The notes: generated from the sequence alone by a model not told the origin. Counted from the first letter of the stretch, positions 9,394 to 17,685 are shown. The stretch: 64,000 nucleotides of DNA from JAAFIW01 sp031414805 (GCA_031414805.1 JANOQJ010000088.1:25396-89395), one strand, 5' to 3'. Numbers and translations: made by a program.

Positions 9394-10199
9394 CGGTGCT
9401 GCTGCAAATTTCAGACACGCACTTTGGCACCGAGCAACCCGCCGTCGTGCAAGCTTTGCTGGCGCTGGCCGCGCAACAGCGGCCTGACCTGGTCGTGCTG
9501 TCCGGCGACATCACCCAGCGCGCGCGGCCCTCGCAGTTTCGCGCTGCACGATCGTTTGCCGACCAACTGGGCGCGCCAGTATTGGCCATTCCCGGTAACC
9601 ACGACATTGCCCTGTTTAACCTGATGGCCCGCGCGCTCTACCCCTACGCGGCCTATACCAATGCGTTTGGGCATGACCTGGAGCCGGTCTTTACTTCCGC
9701 GCAGTTGATGGTGGTGGGTGTGAAGACCACGCGCCGCTACCGCCACAAGCATGGCGAGGTGTCAGCCGATCAGGTCCAGCGCGTGGCCCAATTGCTGCAA
9801 ACCGCCACCCCGGATCAGCTGCGCGTGGTGGTGGTGCACCAACCAATCGCCGTGGCCCACCCGTCGGACGTGAACAACCGCTTACGCGGGCATGCCGATG
9901 CACAGCGAACCTGGGCAGCGGCGGGCGCAGACATCGTGATGAGCGGACACATTCACCTGTCGTATGTACTGCCGCTCACGGATCTGCCGCGCCCCATGTG
10001 GGTGGTGCAAGCCGGAACCGCTGTTTCACGGCGGCTGCGCCAGGGGTTGCCCAATTCAGTGAATCTGCTGCGTTGGAGCGGGGCGGGTTCAGGCGGGCGT
10101 TGTCTGGTTGAGCAGTGGGACTATGTTGCGGCGCTGGAAACTTTTGGCTTGGTAAACGTCACTGACATTGCGCCTGCAAGGGCAGTACAAACTACATAG
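9390..10199 (+). CDS. Calcineurin-like metallophosphoesterase
   Basis: 269 residues of the cpdA/class III phosphodiesterase-like group. All dimetal motifs are present in order: ISDTHFG (Asp and His), LSGDITQRA (bridging Asp), IPGNHD, VVVHQP and MSGHIHLSY. Such enzymes cleave phosphomonoesters or phosphodiesters, including cyclic nucleotides or lipid headgroups. The start at 9390 is set by the ATGA overlap with the lipid kinase. Pairing of a lipid kinase and a phosphoesterase may indicate linked phospholipid metabolism (inference). Confidence 0.9.
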   Translation: MTVLLQISDTHFGTEQPAVVQALLALAAQQRPDLVVLSGDITQRARPSQFRAARSFADQLGAPVLAIPGNHDIALFNLMARALYPYAAYTNAFGHDLEPVFTSAQLMVVGVKTTRRYRHKHGEVSADQVQRVAQLLQTATPDQLRVVVVHQPIAVAHPSDVNNRLRGHADAQRTWAAAGADIVMSGHIHLSYVLPLTDLPRPMWVVQAGTAVSRRLRQGLPNSVNLLRWSGAGSGGRCLVEQWDYVAALETFGLVNVTDIAPARAVQTT

Positions 10200-10209
10200 A
10201 AAGCATTTT

Positions 10210-10692
10210 GTGGAAACAACCGCTTTATGGGTGCTCTGCGGAGCGTTGATTTTGGTGGGCTTGGCGGGCACCGTGCTGCCCGCCCTGCCGGGCACGTTGT
10301 TTGTGCTGGCGGGCATTGTGCTGGGTGCATGGATTGACGATTTCACCCGCGTCACCTGGGTCACGGTGACCGCCGTGAGCGTGCTGGCCGCGCTGGCCTG
10401 GGTGCTGGACTACGTGGCCGGGCTGTTGGGCGCGCGCAAGGTCGGGGCCAGCCGGCAGGCCATCATTGGCGCCGTCATCGGCACAGTGGCCGGTGTTTTC
10501 ATGGGCCTGGTGGGCGTGCTGTTCATGCCGTTGGTGGGCGCTGCGGCGGGTGAATACATCGCCCAAAAAGACCGCGATCGGGCGGTCAAAGTGGGCGTTG
10601 CCACCTGGCTGGGCATCATGGCCGGTCTGGTTGCCAAGGTCGTGATCGCCCTCATGATGATTGGCATCTTTGTGGTGGCATTGATTTTTTAA
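10210..10692 (+). CDS. DUF456-family membrane protein
   Basis: About 160 residues with four or five membrane helices and many small Gly/Ala/Val residues. The arrangement LVGLAGTVLPALPGTLFVLAG, a central cytoplasmic segment GARKVGASRQAIIG, and GEYIAQKDRDRAVKVG matches the DUF456 family. Function of the family is unknown to me. GTG at 10210 avoids overlap with the metallophosphoesterase; an upstream in-frame ATG at 10168 would extend it by 14 residues into that gene. Likely in the same operon. Confidence 0.82.
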   Translation: METTALWVLCGALILVGLAGTVLPALPGTLFVLAGIVLGAWIDDFTRVTWVTVTAVSVLAALAWVLDYVAGLLGARKVGASRQAIIGAVIGTVAGVFMGLVGVLFMPLVGAAAGEYIAQKDRDRAVKVGVATWLGIMAGLVAKVVIALMMIGIFVVALIF

Positions 10693-10706
10693 AGAGAGGC
10701 TTGGCA

Positions 10707-11075
10707 ATGAGAACTTTGATTTGGGCCATTGCCGCCATCGTGGCAGTGCTGGTCACCCTCACCGTGCTGGTCTTGGCATCGGCCATTGGCTGGATGGTTG
10801 ACCTGACGCCTGGCGCGCTGGAAAGCGTGGGCCGTGTGGCGCAATGGCCAGTACCCGCATGGCTGGCCCTGTGGGTTGACCCGGCGCAAGTCGAGCAGGT
10901 GCTGGGTCAGTTGTCCAAATGGCTACAAACCGCCGCCACACAAGCCCCATGGCTGTCGTCGTTGCTGGGCTGGATCGTTCCCGTGCTGTGGGGCTTCTGG
11001 GCCCTGGTGATGCTGTGCCTGCTGGCCCTGACGGGGCTGGTGCATGCGCTGGTGGGTAAGAGCATGGCCAGTTAG
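10707..11075 (+). CDS. Small two-to-three-helix membrane protein, unknown
   Basis: 122 residues, not recognised. A strong N-terminal membrane helix (about residues 5-30) is followed by an amphipathic middle (ESVGRVAQWPVPAWLALWVD) and a C-terminal hydrophobic helix (VPVLWGFWALVMLCLLALTG). The ATG at 10707 has GAGAGG seven bases upstream, which decides it over the TTG at 10701. It begins 14 bases after the DUF456 gene and probably ends that plus-strand operon, since a repeat-rich gap follows. Confidence 0.72.
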   Translation: MRTLIWAIAAIVAVLVTLTVLVLASAIGWMVDLTPGALESVGRVAQWPVPAWLALWVDPAQVEQVLGQLSKWLQTAATQAPWLSSLLGWIVPVLWGFWALVMLCLLALTGLVHALVGKSMAS

Positions 11076-11122
11076 TGCTACGGCCCGAAGAAGTATCAAT
11101 AGTGTGTGGCTCCGAGGAATAG

Positions 11123-11189
11123 TCGCTACTAAATCAATAGCTGCTTGAGCAGTATTCGCAAGGGCTAGTGGCCGATTTGGCACTAAAAC
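11123..11189 (+). repeat. Dispersed repeat copy, forward, module 1 of compound repeat A
   Basis: Intergenic copy of the dispersed element: CGCTACTAAATCAATAG, the core AGCTGCTTGAGCAG, then AAGGGCTAGTGGCC. It is directly followed by a second module (11200-11275) also found at 13285-13360. Together they fill most of the 303-base gap 11076-11378, where no gene was seen. Confidence 0.9.
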
Positions 11190-11199
11190 GGCATGTTTT

Positions 11200-11275
11200 G
11201 CGCCCTCCCCTCCCGGGGAGGGCTGGGGTGGAGCCGGCTGTTCAACTGCCCGGCTCGCGTGACTTGGCACGACCG
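11200..11275 (+). repeat. Compound repeat A, module 2 (C-rich hairpin plus conserved tail)
   Basis: Contains TTTTGCGCCCTCCCCTCCCG, a self-complementary C/G-rich hairpin (CCTCCC...GGGAGG), and a tail with GCTGTTCAACTGCCCGGC and GTGACTTGGCA. The same order of parts recurs in the same orientation at 13285-13360, on the other side of the histidine kinase gene. Confidence 0.75.
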
Positions 11276-11378
11276 AGTGTGGTGTTGCATTCTTCCTGCA
11301 AGATAAGAATGCGTCCATTCCCCGATCAATGCAATTGTGTTCAACATGCCGCCACACCCAAACCCGGTTTACTGACTG

Positions 11379-13193
11379 ATGCAGAACAACCACCCGACGC
11401 CCGCAGCAACTTCACCCCTCAGCTTGTCGCTCAGCGATCTCAGCATGGCGGGTCGGCTACGGCTGCTGGAAATTGCCTATGCCAGATTCAGATTTGGCCT
11501 GTTTGCCATGCCCTTGGTGGCAGGTCTGTTTGCCTGGTACTACCGGCAAAGCAGCAGCGATTCGCGCGTCTTGATCTGGGCGGTTTGCTATGTTGGTGTT
11601 TCAGCACTAGCCGTGGTGCAATACAAAATTTACCAGCGCGACTGGCAGCGCCTGTCTGCGCAAGACATGTTCAATCGATGGCTGCCGCGCATCGAAACCA
11701 CCGCCCTGCTGCACGGGTTTGGTCTGGCTTTGGTGCTGCCGCTGGTGGCTCAAACAGCGTCCATCGAATTCAAATACCTCTACCTGGTCACGCTGACCGC
11801 CATCATGGCGAGCAACGGCATTGACCAATCGCCCATGGTGAGCGTGTTCCACCGGTTTCTGATTTCAGGGTGGCATGTGACCGTGTTGATGATTCCCTGG
11901 TCTTTTCCCGACCACTGGCCGTTTTTGCTGCCTCTGACGGCTATTTTCGGTGCCATGAAATACTGGAACTCCACAGACTCCAGCAACTTTTTTACCCAGC
12001 TTGTCTGGCATGAAGAAGAAGGCAAACGCCTGGTGACGGTTTACAAGGCGGCCAACGAAGAGGCTGCCCGGGCATTGAATGAGAAAAACCTCTTCCTGGC
12101 GACCGCCAGCCACGACCTGCGCCAGCCCATCCATGCCATGTCGATGCTGGTCGAAGCCATCCGGTTGCGCAGCCATGACAGTGCCGTGCAGCCACTGCTG
12201 ACCGACTTGAAAAGCAGCATGAATTCAATGAACCAAATGTTCAATTCGCTGTTGGATTTGTCCAAGCTTGAAGCCGGGCAATTGCATAGCCATGCGCAGA
12301 CGCTGCCGCTGGCCCCTTACTTGCGCGAGTGCGTAGACATGTTTCGTGAGCTGGCCGCCTCAAATGGGCTGCAACTGCGGCTACGCCTGCCCGAGCGCGA
12401 AGCGTTTGTCTTTGCCGACCCTGCCCTGCTGCGGCAAGCACTGGTCAATTTAACCCATAACGCGGTGCGATTTACCCAAAGTGGCGGTGTTCTGATCGGG
12501 CTGCGCCGACGCCGCAATGCCTGGTTGATTGAGGTGTGGGACACCGGCATGGGAATTGCCACGCAAGACGCCAATCAAGTATTCAGCCCGTATTACCGAA
12601 GCGAGCTGGCTTGGCAAATTGACAGCGCCGGGCACGGCCTGGGCCTGGCCGTGGTGGCGCGCTGCGCCAAGTTGATGAACGCCACCTACGGCGTGTCCTC
12701 CCGTATGGGCAAGGGCTCTTGTTTTTGGTTGCAGCTGGCTGAGGCGGTTCACATCCCGCCCGATCGCTTCGGCGCGCCTACCGCACACCCTGCAGCACAA
12801 GCTGGTCAAGGCCAGCAGCTGGTCGGCAAGTGCCTGGTGCTTGACGACGACATACGCGTGATTGCAGCCTGGCGGGCCATGCTGGAAGGCTGGGGTGTTC
12901 AGGGGCGTTACGCCGCAAATGCTTTAGAAGCCATCGCGCATCTTGACGCAGGCTTCACGCCAGATGCCATTTTTTGCGATCAACGGCTGCGCTCGGGTGA
13001 AAGCGGACTGGATGTTTTCAAAGCGCTGCTGTTGCGCTGCCCGACCGCAAGTGGCGCCATGGTCAGCGGAGAGTTCAACTCGCCGGAATTGACGAAAGCC
13101 GAAAACGATGGCTATCTGGTGCTGCGCAAACCGCTGGACTTGACCGAACTGCGTGCCATTTTGGAGACGTGGCTTCAAAAGGCCCAGGGTTGA
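11379..13193 (+). CDS. Hybrid sensor histidine kinase with C-terminal receiver
   Basis: 604 residues. The N-terminal part (to about residue 200) has several membrane helices and no recognisable ligand domain. A linker leads to the HisKA domain with ASHDLRQPIHAMSM; the phospho-accepting His is about residue 245. The HATPase_c domain follows with NLTHNAVRFT (N box), DTGMGIA (G1) and GHGLGLAVV (G2). A receiver domain begins LVLDDDIRVIAAW, with phospho-acceptor Asp about 534 in IFCDQRLRSGESG and the conserved Lys in VLRKPLDL. It lacks an output domain, so it should pass phosphate to a separate protein. No partner regulator is adjacent. The gene is bracketed by two compound repeats. Confidence 0.92.
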   Translation: MQNNHPTPAATSPLSLSLSDLSMAGRLRLLEIAYARFRFGLFAMPLVAGLFAWYYRQSSSDSRVLIWAVCYVGVSALAVVQYKIYQRDWQRLSAQDMFNRWLPRIETTALLHGFGLALVLPLVAQTASIEFKYLYLVTLTAIMASNGIDQSPMVSVFHRFLISGWHVTVLMIPWSFPDHWPFLLPLTAIFGAMKYWNSTDSSNFFTQLVWHEEEGKRLVTVYKAANEEAARALNEKNLFLATASHDLRQPIHAMSMLVEAIRLRSHDSAVQPLLTDLKSSMNSMNQMFNSLLDLSKLEAGQLHSHAQTLPLAPYLRECVDMFRELAASNGLQLRLRLPEREAFVFADPALLRQALVNLTHNAVRFTQSGGVLIGLRRRRNAWLIEVWDTGMGIATQDANQVFSPYYRSELAWQIDSAGHGLGLAVVARCAKLMNATYGVSSRMGKGSCFWLQLAEAVHIPPDRFGAPTAHPAAQAGQGQQLVGKCLVLDDDIRVIAAWRAMLEGWGVQGRYAANALEAIAHLDAGFTPDAIFCDQRLRSGESGLDVFKALLLRCPTASGAMVSGEFNSPELTKAENDGYLVLRKPLDLTELRAILETWLQKAQG

Positions 13194-13205
13194 GTCGTAT
13201 TCAAG

Positions 13206-13270
13206 CGCTATCGAATACGTAGCTGCCTGAGCAATCAATTCAAAGGCTGTAGCCGTATTTGGCAGTGAAC
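13206..13270 (+). repeat. Dispersed repeat copy, forward, diverged, module 1 of compound repeat B
   Basis: Diverged copy: CGCTATCGAATACGTAGCTG, CCTGAGCAAT, AAAGGCTGTAGCCG. It is followed by the same second module as copy A. The gap 13194-13539 holds this compound repeat and about 175 bases before the darG stop in which nothing else was recognised. Confidence 0.78.
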
Positions 13271-13284
13271 TGAGCCAGTTTTGC

Positions 13285-13360
13285 TTCCTCCCCTCCCCTC
13301 CCGGGGGCAGGTGTGGGTCAGGTTGTTCAACTCCCCTGTTCGCTTGACTTGGTTGGCAAG
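13285..13360 (+). repeat. Compound repeat B, module 2
   Basis: Direct repeat of the module at 11200-11275: GTTTTGCTTCCTCCCCTCCC, a C/G-rich hairpin, then GTTGTTCAACTCCCCTG and TTGACTTGG. Translating the opposite strand of both copies gives alignable peptides (VEQPAPPQPSPGGEG versus VEQPDPHLPPGGEG), which shows the homology clearly although neither appears to be a gene. Confidence 0.75.
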
Positions 13361-13539
13361 CGACGGCCAGCGGGGTATGCGCTGGAGAAAATCTTCGCAA
13401 TCACGCGAATCGGGTTTTGTAGGACTTTGAAGTCCGCGCCGCGCCTTGCTGCGATTTTTCCATCCCACACCCGACTGCCCTGCGTAACGGAAATTGTTGG
13501 ACCGGCGGGGAAACGATCCGGTCGCCGCGTCGATTGGGA

Positions 13540-14658
13540 TCAACCGAACTCCATCATTGACTCACTTGCTCGTACTCGAATCCAGCCCAGGAGGGCCAAA
13601 TTTCGAACTGCGTCAGCGACCGCATCTTTCTTTCCCGGAGTATTCCAAGCCTTCTTCCAATCGAGTACATAGTCAAATATCTGTTGCTCCTCCACTATGG
13701 CTGTCCTGTCGCCCTTCTTAACCTGTCGACTCGCAAAGAGAACCGTGAGCACTTCTTCGGCTTGCTCTGTGTTTTTGATCCGGCTAAACAAGTCAACAGT
13801 CTTGTCGATCGTCTTACGGTGCCGATCAATGTCAAGTGCAAACTTGCTGCGTTCCCTCTCAAACTGTTCGCCTACGGTCAATACGACCATCCTTCCAAGC
13901 GGTTTTTCCTGGAGCCAGTTTCTATTGGCAAAGTCATGCAACACAGGTTTCACATCAGCTGAGAACGGGCCGTAACTGCCTTTGCCAAATTCGAAACCAG
14001 TCGTGACGCCCAGTTCAGTAACGACGTAGCAGATCTTCTGAAAGATTGTTCGACCCACCGGCGGCGCATACGGCTGACCTTGAAGTTCTCTCAGCACTTC
14101 CATAAGCGTTACCCAGCCAGGATTCATTTTTTCGTGCTTGCGCCCTTTTCCTTCCAAAGAGAGCTGAGCGGGCGCGGCGAGGAAATCGGTCTTCAACTCG
14201 GCACTAGGCGTCCCGTAAGGGGCGAAAACCTCGATGTCGATTGGAAGGCAGTGGAGTTTGCGATAGATGAGTGGCCCGACCTCAGACCACTCAAGTCCGC
14301 CGTTGCCGCAACCAAGAGGGGGCATAGAAATGCTCTCAATGCCCCAGCCTTGATAGTGATTAGCCAAATACGTTAGACCATGGTCGATATCGATAAGGCG
14401 CGACGCGGAGCGCCAGTGATCCTTTGTCGGGAAGTTAAGAATGCGGAGCCCCGACCTGTCCTCGTAGAGGTAAGGTTCGCCAAGCCGAACCATCTTCCGT
14501 GCACACCTCTGTGCGTAGTCCTCAAACATGCCAGGAAAACGCTCCTTAAATTTGAGCGCGACCCCCTTGCCCATCACACCGACACAGTTGACTGTGTTCA
14601 CAATTGTTTGCGCATCGGTGGCGAACATGTCGCCGATAAGTGCCTTGAAGTTTCCCAT
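13540..14658 (-). CDS. darG: DarG antitoxin: macrodomain DNA ADP-ribosylglycohydrolase
   Basis: Antitoxin of the DarTG system; removes ADP-ribose from DNA and binds the toxin. Residues 1 to about 155 are a macrodomain: GDMFATDAQTIVNTVNCVGV, MGKGVALKFKERFP and MPPLGCGNGGLEW. Lys79 in LNFPTKDHWR matches the Lys needed for glycohydrolase activity in characterised DarG. The C-terminal part, from about residue 180, has WVTLMEVLRELQG, IFQKICYVVTELG and FGKGSYGPFSADVK, a SocA/Panacea-like region known in DarG-type antitoxins as the toxin-binding module. It begins six bases after the darT stop, as expected for an operon. Base composition looks less GC-rich than neighbouring genes, hinting at transfer. 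Confidence 0.93.
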   Translation of the reverse strand: MGNFKALIGDMFATDAQTIVNTVNCVGVMGKGVALKFKERFPGMFEDYAQRCARKMVRLGEPYLYEDRSGLRILNFPTKDHWRSASRLIDIDHGLTYLANHYQGWGIESISMPPLGCGNGGLEWSEVGPLIYRKLHCLPIDIEVFAPYGTPSAELKTDFLAAPAQLSLEGKGRKHEKMNPGWVTLMEVLRELQGQPYAPPVGRTIFQKICYVVTELGVTTGFEFGKGSYGPFSADVKPVLHDFANRNWLQEKPLGRMVVLTVGEQFERERSKFALDIDRHRKTIDKTVDLFSRIKNTEQAEEVLTVLFASRQVKKGDRTAIVEEQQIFDYVLDWKKAWNTPGKKDAVADAVRNLALLGWIRVRASESMMEFG

Positions 14659-14664
14659 ATGACG

Positions 14665-15258
14665 CTACCGGAAAAAGAAATCAGGATTAATGTTTATAGG
14701 GAGGGCAAAGCCTTCTTCGACCAGGGTCATCCGAGCGGCCTCATTCGGTACATACGCCCCAATCAGCATAGACGCTTGGACAAGATTCGGAATCAGCACC
14801 TCAGCACACTTGCGCGACTTGTGGCGATATCCACGTATCGCGTCATCAGGATGTGTCCAGTCACGGGCAAAGATGTCATCGAAGTCGAGATATCGCCATT
14901 GCGACGGAGCGAGGAATCGAACGTAGTCGCTCGCAGCATTCTGATCGGTGATCGCTACTCCCCGTAGTTGCAGGACTCCGACCGAGACGCGGAGAACGCA
15001 CACATCTTCGTTTCGCCGCTTGTAAAGCATCGGATTTCGCGCGTGGAAGTAGAGATTGGCGTACTGATGCAACTTCAGCCCACCCGGGACTGCCTTTACG
15101 TCTCGTTTGTCCTGTATGACTTGCATCGCCACGCTGTGATGCTTCAGCTTCGAAGCGCCTTCATGCGACAGGATGCCATGCGCAAGTACCGAAGGAATGT
15201 TCCCAATGGGCATGATGCAATGTAGTTCAGAGACTCGGTTGTCCATGCTCGTATTCAT
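14665..15258 (-). CDS. darT: DarT toxin: DNA ADP-ribosyltransferase (DUF4433)
   Basis: 197 residues, close to the family length. DarT modifies single-stranded DNA with ADP-ribose from NAD, blocking replication, and DarTG pairs are known anti-phage systems. Visible family features: HCIMPIGNIPSVLAHGIL at the N-terminus, QDKRDVKAVPGG with the conserved Arg/Lys region, LHQYANLYFHARNPMLYKRR, the predicted catalytic Glu153 in RKCAEVLIP, and the C-terminal NPDFFF. The ATG at 15258 is chosen because the domain starts right after it and AAAGGG lies just upstream; a longer in-frame extension to 15414 would run through the promoter. A LexA-like box lies about 90 bases upstream. Confidence 0.92.
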   Translation of the reverse strand: MNTSMDNRVSELHCIMPIGNIPSVLAHGILSHEGASKLKHHSVAMQVIQDKRDVKAVPGGLKLHQYANLYFHARNPMLYKRRNEDVCVLRVSVGVLQLRGVAITDQNAASDYVRFLAPSQWRYLDFDDIFARDWTHPDDAIRGYRHKSRKCAEVLIPNLVQASMLIGAYVPNEAARMTLVEEGFALPININPDFFFR

Positions 15259-15333
15259 GATCCCTTTTTTGCGTCTCAGGATGTAGCGTGCTCCTACAGA
15301 ACCTACGCCAAATCCACTTGCGCGCTTCTTGAC

Positions 15334-15362
15334 AGCATAACCAAAAACTGTATTTGTGTACA
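15334..15362 (-). promoter_or_regulatory. Candidate sigma70 promoter of darTG
   Basis: On the minus strand, TGTACA (15362-15357) and TATGCT (15339-15334) are separated by exactly 17 bases, each matching the sigma70 consensus at four of six positions. It would start transcription about 70 bases before the darT ATG. The -35 element is inside the LexA-like box, so LexA binding would block it. Confidence 0.45.
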
Positions 15363-15365
15363 GTT
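15346..15365. promoter_or_regulatory. LexA-like SOS box upstream of darT
   Basis: The sequence AACTGTATTTGTGTACAGTT is a 7-base inverted repeat with a 6-base centre and matches CTGT-N8-ACAG, the LexA operator pattern of E. coli and many betaproteobacteria, with matching flanking A and T. darT is the only gene start nearby in the right direction; the upstream neighbour fba ends at 15441 and has its own start 1.1 kb away. Confidence 0.6.
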
Positions 15366-15440
15366 GTGGTAGGTGGGCGCCACCGACTGTCACAAGCGCG
15401 CAAACGAAACACAACCCCCTTGCTCAATCGGGTGCTAAAT

Positions 15441-16505
15441 TCAATTCACAACCTGCTCCAACTCCCCCCGCGCATACCTCCCCGCCACTACCTGCAAGCT
15501 ATCCCCCTTGACCTTAGACCCCTGCCCTTCACACCCAAACTGCACATACCGCTGCATACAAATCTGCTTGGCAGCTTCGCGGGCGGGTTTCAGGTAGTCA
15601 CGTGGGTCAAACTTGTCGGGGTTTTCAAACATGTACTTGCGGATGGCAGCGGTCATGGCCAAACGGATGTCGGTGTCGATGTTGATTTTGCGCACGCCGA
15701 ATTTGATGGCTTCCTGAATCTCTTCGACCGGCACGCCGTAGGTCTCGCGCAGGTCGCCGCCGTATTGGCGGATGGTGGCCAGCAGGTCTTGGGGCACGCT
15801 GGAGCTGCCGTGCATGACCAAATGGGTGTTGGGAATGCGGCGGTGGATTTCCTTGATGCGGCCAATGGCGAGGATGTCGCCGGTGGGCTTGCGGGTGAAT
15901 TTGTAGGCGCCGTGGCTGGTGCCGATGGCTATGGCCAGGGCGTCGAGTTGGGTGCGTTTGACGAAATCGGCGGCTTGCTCGGGGTCGGTGAGCAGTTGGT
16001 CCATGGTCATGGTGCTCTCGGTGCCGTGGCCGTCTTCCTTGTCGCCCTGCATGGTCTCCAGGCTGCCCAGGCAGCCCAGCTCGCCTTCGACGGTGACGCC
16101 CAGTTTGTGCGCCATGTCGACCACTTTGCGGGTGACATCGACGTTGTAGTCATAGCTGGCAATGGTCTTGCCGTCGGCCTCCAGGCTGCCGTCCATCATC
16201 ACCGAGCTGAAACCCAGGTTCATCGCGCCCTGGCAGATGGCGGGGCTCTGGCCGTGGTCTTGGTGCATGACGACGGGAATGCTGGGGTAAGACTCGACGG
16301 CGGCGGCAATCAGGTGCCTCAAGAAGCCTTCACCGGCGTATTTGCGGGCACCGGCGCTGGCTTGCATGATGACCGGGGCACCCACTTCTTTGGCCGCTTC
16401 CATGATGGCCTGCACCTGCTCCAGGTTGTTTACATTGAAAGCTGGAATGCCGTAGCCATTGGTGGCGGCGTGGTCCAGCAGCTCGCGCATCGAAACGAGT
16501 GCCAT
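15441..16505 (-). CDS. fba: Class II fructose-1,6-bisphosphate aldolase
   Basis: Glycolysis, gluconeogenesis and possibly Calvin cycle: reversible cleavage of fructose-1,6-bisphosphate (and sedoheptulose bisphosphate in CbbA forms). 354 residues, the usual class IIB length. Zinc ligands and signatures are VVMHQDHGQSPAIC, VTVEGELGCLGSLE, GTSHGAYKF and LVMHGSSSVP; the dihydroxyacetone-phosphate-binding part KINIDTDIRLAMTAAIRK follows. It stands alone on the minus strand with darT downstream, although its usual neighbours pyk and pgk occur on the same strand 13-16 kb upstream and purC 9 kb downstream. Confidence 0.97.
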   Translation of the reverse strand: MALVSMRELLDHAATNGYGIPAFNVNNLEQVQAIMEAAKEVGAPVIMQASAGARKYAGEGFLRHLIAAAVESYPSIPVVMHQDHGQSPAICQGAMNLGFSSVMMDGSLEADGKTIASYDYNVDVTRKVVDMAHKLGVTVEGELGCLGSLETMQGDKEDGHGTESTMTMDQLLTDPEQAADFVKRTQLDALAIAIGTSHGAYKFTRKPTGDILAIGRIKEIHRRIPNTHLVMHGSSSVPQDLLATIRQYGGDLRETYGVPVEEIQEAIKFGVRKINIDTDIRLAMTAAIRKYMFENPDKFDPRDYLKPAREAAKQICMQRYVQFGCEGQGSKVKGDSLQVVAGRYARGELEQVVN

Positions 16506-16570
16506 TTTGAAAGTCCCGAGGGTTGGTTACACGTGGGTTACGGCTTGATTGCCGCAGCAGAGCGCGAATT

Positions 16571-17455
16571 TTACGGTGGGGCTTTTTGGGGCGACTCTTT
16601 CACAAAACCCAGCACCTCGGGCAACACCGGCGCGAGCCAGTTCAAGGGGCTGGCCAGCGAGGCCAGTACTGTGACGTGGTTCACCCGGTCAAACAACATC
16701 ACGCGGGTCGTGGCTCCGGCGGCTTGCAGGCGCTGGGCCAGTCCGACGGTGTTGCGCTGCGGGTTCACCAGGCTGTCGCTGTTGGCTGCCAGCAGCAGGC
16801 TCCTTGGGGCGGCGGCCGATACGTGGGTAATGGGCTGGGTATCGGGCTGTGTGTTGGGCCACTCAAACGCCACTTGCACGTCACGGTTGCCAATCGGCAA
16901 AAAGTCGTACGGCCCGGCAATGCCCACCCAACCAGCCAGTTGCGCGGGTTTCAGGCCCACGGGGGCGAGCCAGCGCGGGTCCAGTGCCAGCATGGCGACG
17001 TTGTAAGCCCCGGCGCTGTGACCCACCAAGTGAATGCGCGCAGTGTCGCCACCCAGACGGGCGGCGTTTACAAACACCCATTGCGTGGCCAGCGCGCCAT
17101 CTTGCAAAAACGCCGGGTAGCGCACCTGAGGGCTCAATCGGTAGTCCGCCACCAGCACCAGCACGCCGTTACGCGCCAGCGCCTCGCCCACAAAACGGTA
17201 CTGCGCCCGCTCGCCGGTGGTCCAACTCCCGCCGTAGAAAAACAGCACGACGGGGTGCCCCGCGCCCACGGAGTTTTGCAAGGGGCGATAAATATCGAGC
17301 TGCTGGCGCGCCTCAGGGCCGTAAGCCACGCCCGGCTCCATGCGATGGCTGTCGCTGGGGACCAGTTTGTCCAGCACGCCGGATGCGGAGCAGCCCGAAA
17401 GCAGAGCGCTGAAAGCGGCGAGCAGGCCGGTGCGACGGGTCATGTGTGTGGGCAT
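16571..17455 (-). CDS. Alpha/beta hydrolase lipoprotein (esterase/BD-FAE-like)
   Basis: 294 residues. The N-terminus MTRRTGLLAAFSALLSGCSA is a lipoprotein signal with lipobox LSGC, so the protein is probably anchored at a membrane facing the periplasm. The hydrolase domain shows VVLFFYGGSWTTGE (oxyanion-hole type, Tyr replacing His of HGG), nucleophile elbow VGHSAGA, and a late RVNHVTVLAS giving the catalytic His. This layout fits the hormone-sensitive-lipase/BD-FAE carboxylesterase group; the substrate is unknown. It starts MPTHMTRR, so a start at the second Met is also possible. No operon partner is tight against it. Confidence 0.85.
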   Translation of the reverse strand: MPTHMTRRTGLLAAFSALLSGCSASGVLDKLVPSDSHRMEPGVAYGPEARQQLDIYRPLQNSVGAGHPVVLFFYGGSWTTGERAQYRFVGEALARNGVLVLVADYRLSPQVRYPAFLQDGALATQWVFVNAARLGGDTARIHLVGHSAGAYNVAMLALDPRWLAPVGLKPAQLAGWVGIAGPYDFLPIGNRDVQVAFEWPNTQPDTQPITHVSAAAPRSLLLAANSDSLVNPQRNTVGLAQRLQAAGATTRVMLFDRVNHVTVLASLASPLNWLAPVLPEVLGFVKESPQKAPP

Positions 17456-17614
17456 AGAGGATCGATCATGCCGACTCTTTACGTAACGGAGCGCCCAGTG
17501 GTTTCAAATGGTTCGACATCAAAGGGGCAAGCACAGCTTCCTGAAGGGCGGCAGAGCATTCCGTGCGGCAACATCCGCAGCACCGTTCCCCGCGGAAACA
17601 GGCAGTTTATAGAG

Positions 17615-17669
17615 AAAACAGCCATCAGCCCTTATAGATACTGCTCAAGCAGCTATTATAAACGTAGCA
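17615..17669 (-). repeat. Dispersed repeat copy, reverse
   Basis: Intergenic copy read on the minus strand: core CTGCTCAAGCAGCTATTATA on the plus strand, preceded by AGCCATCAGCCCTTATAG. It lies between the lipoprotein hydrolase and the methyltransferase ending at 17686. Confidence 0.9.
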
Positions 17670-17685
17670 AAAAGCCTCAGAACTA

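Noticed and set aside
14665..15414. Longer start for DarT at 15414
   Set aside because: The additional 52 residues have no family similarity and would translate the promoter and LexA-like box.
13360..15440. Evidence that darTG lies on an integrated mobile element
   Set aside because: No integrase, attachment repeat or tRNA was seen at either side; only a lower GC impression.
15354..17006. A 550-codon open frame on the plus strand opposite fba and the hydrolase lipoprotein
   Set aside because: It is antisense to a clear aldolase and a lipoprotein hydrolase, has no recognisable domain, and reflects GC-rich codon bias of the real genes.
16571..17455. Hydrolase as part of the glycan operon
   Set aside because: It is separated by 230 bases and a repeat copy from the nearest methyltransferase, and no tight coupling is visible.
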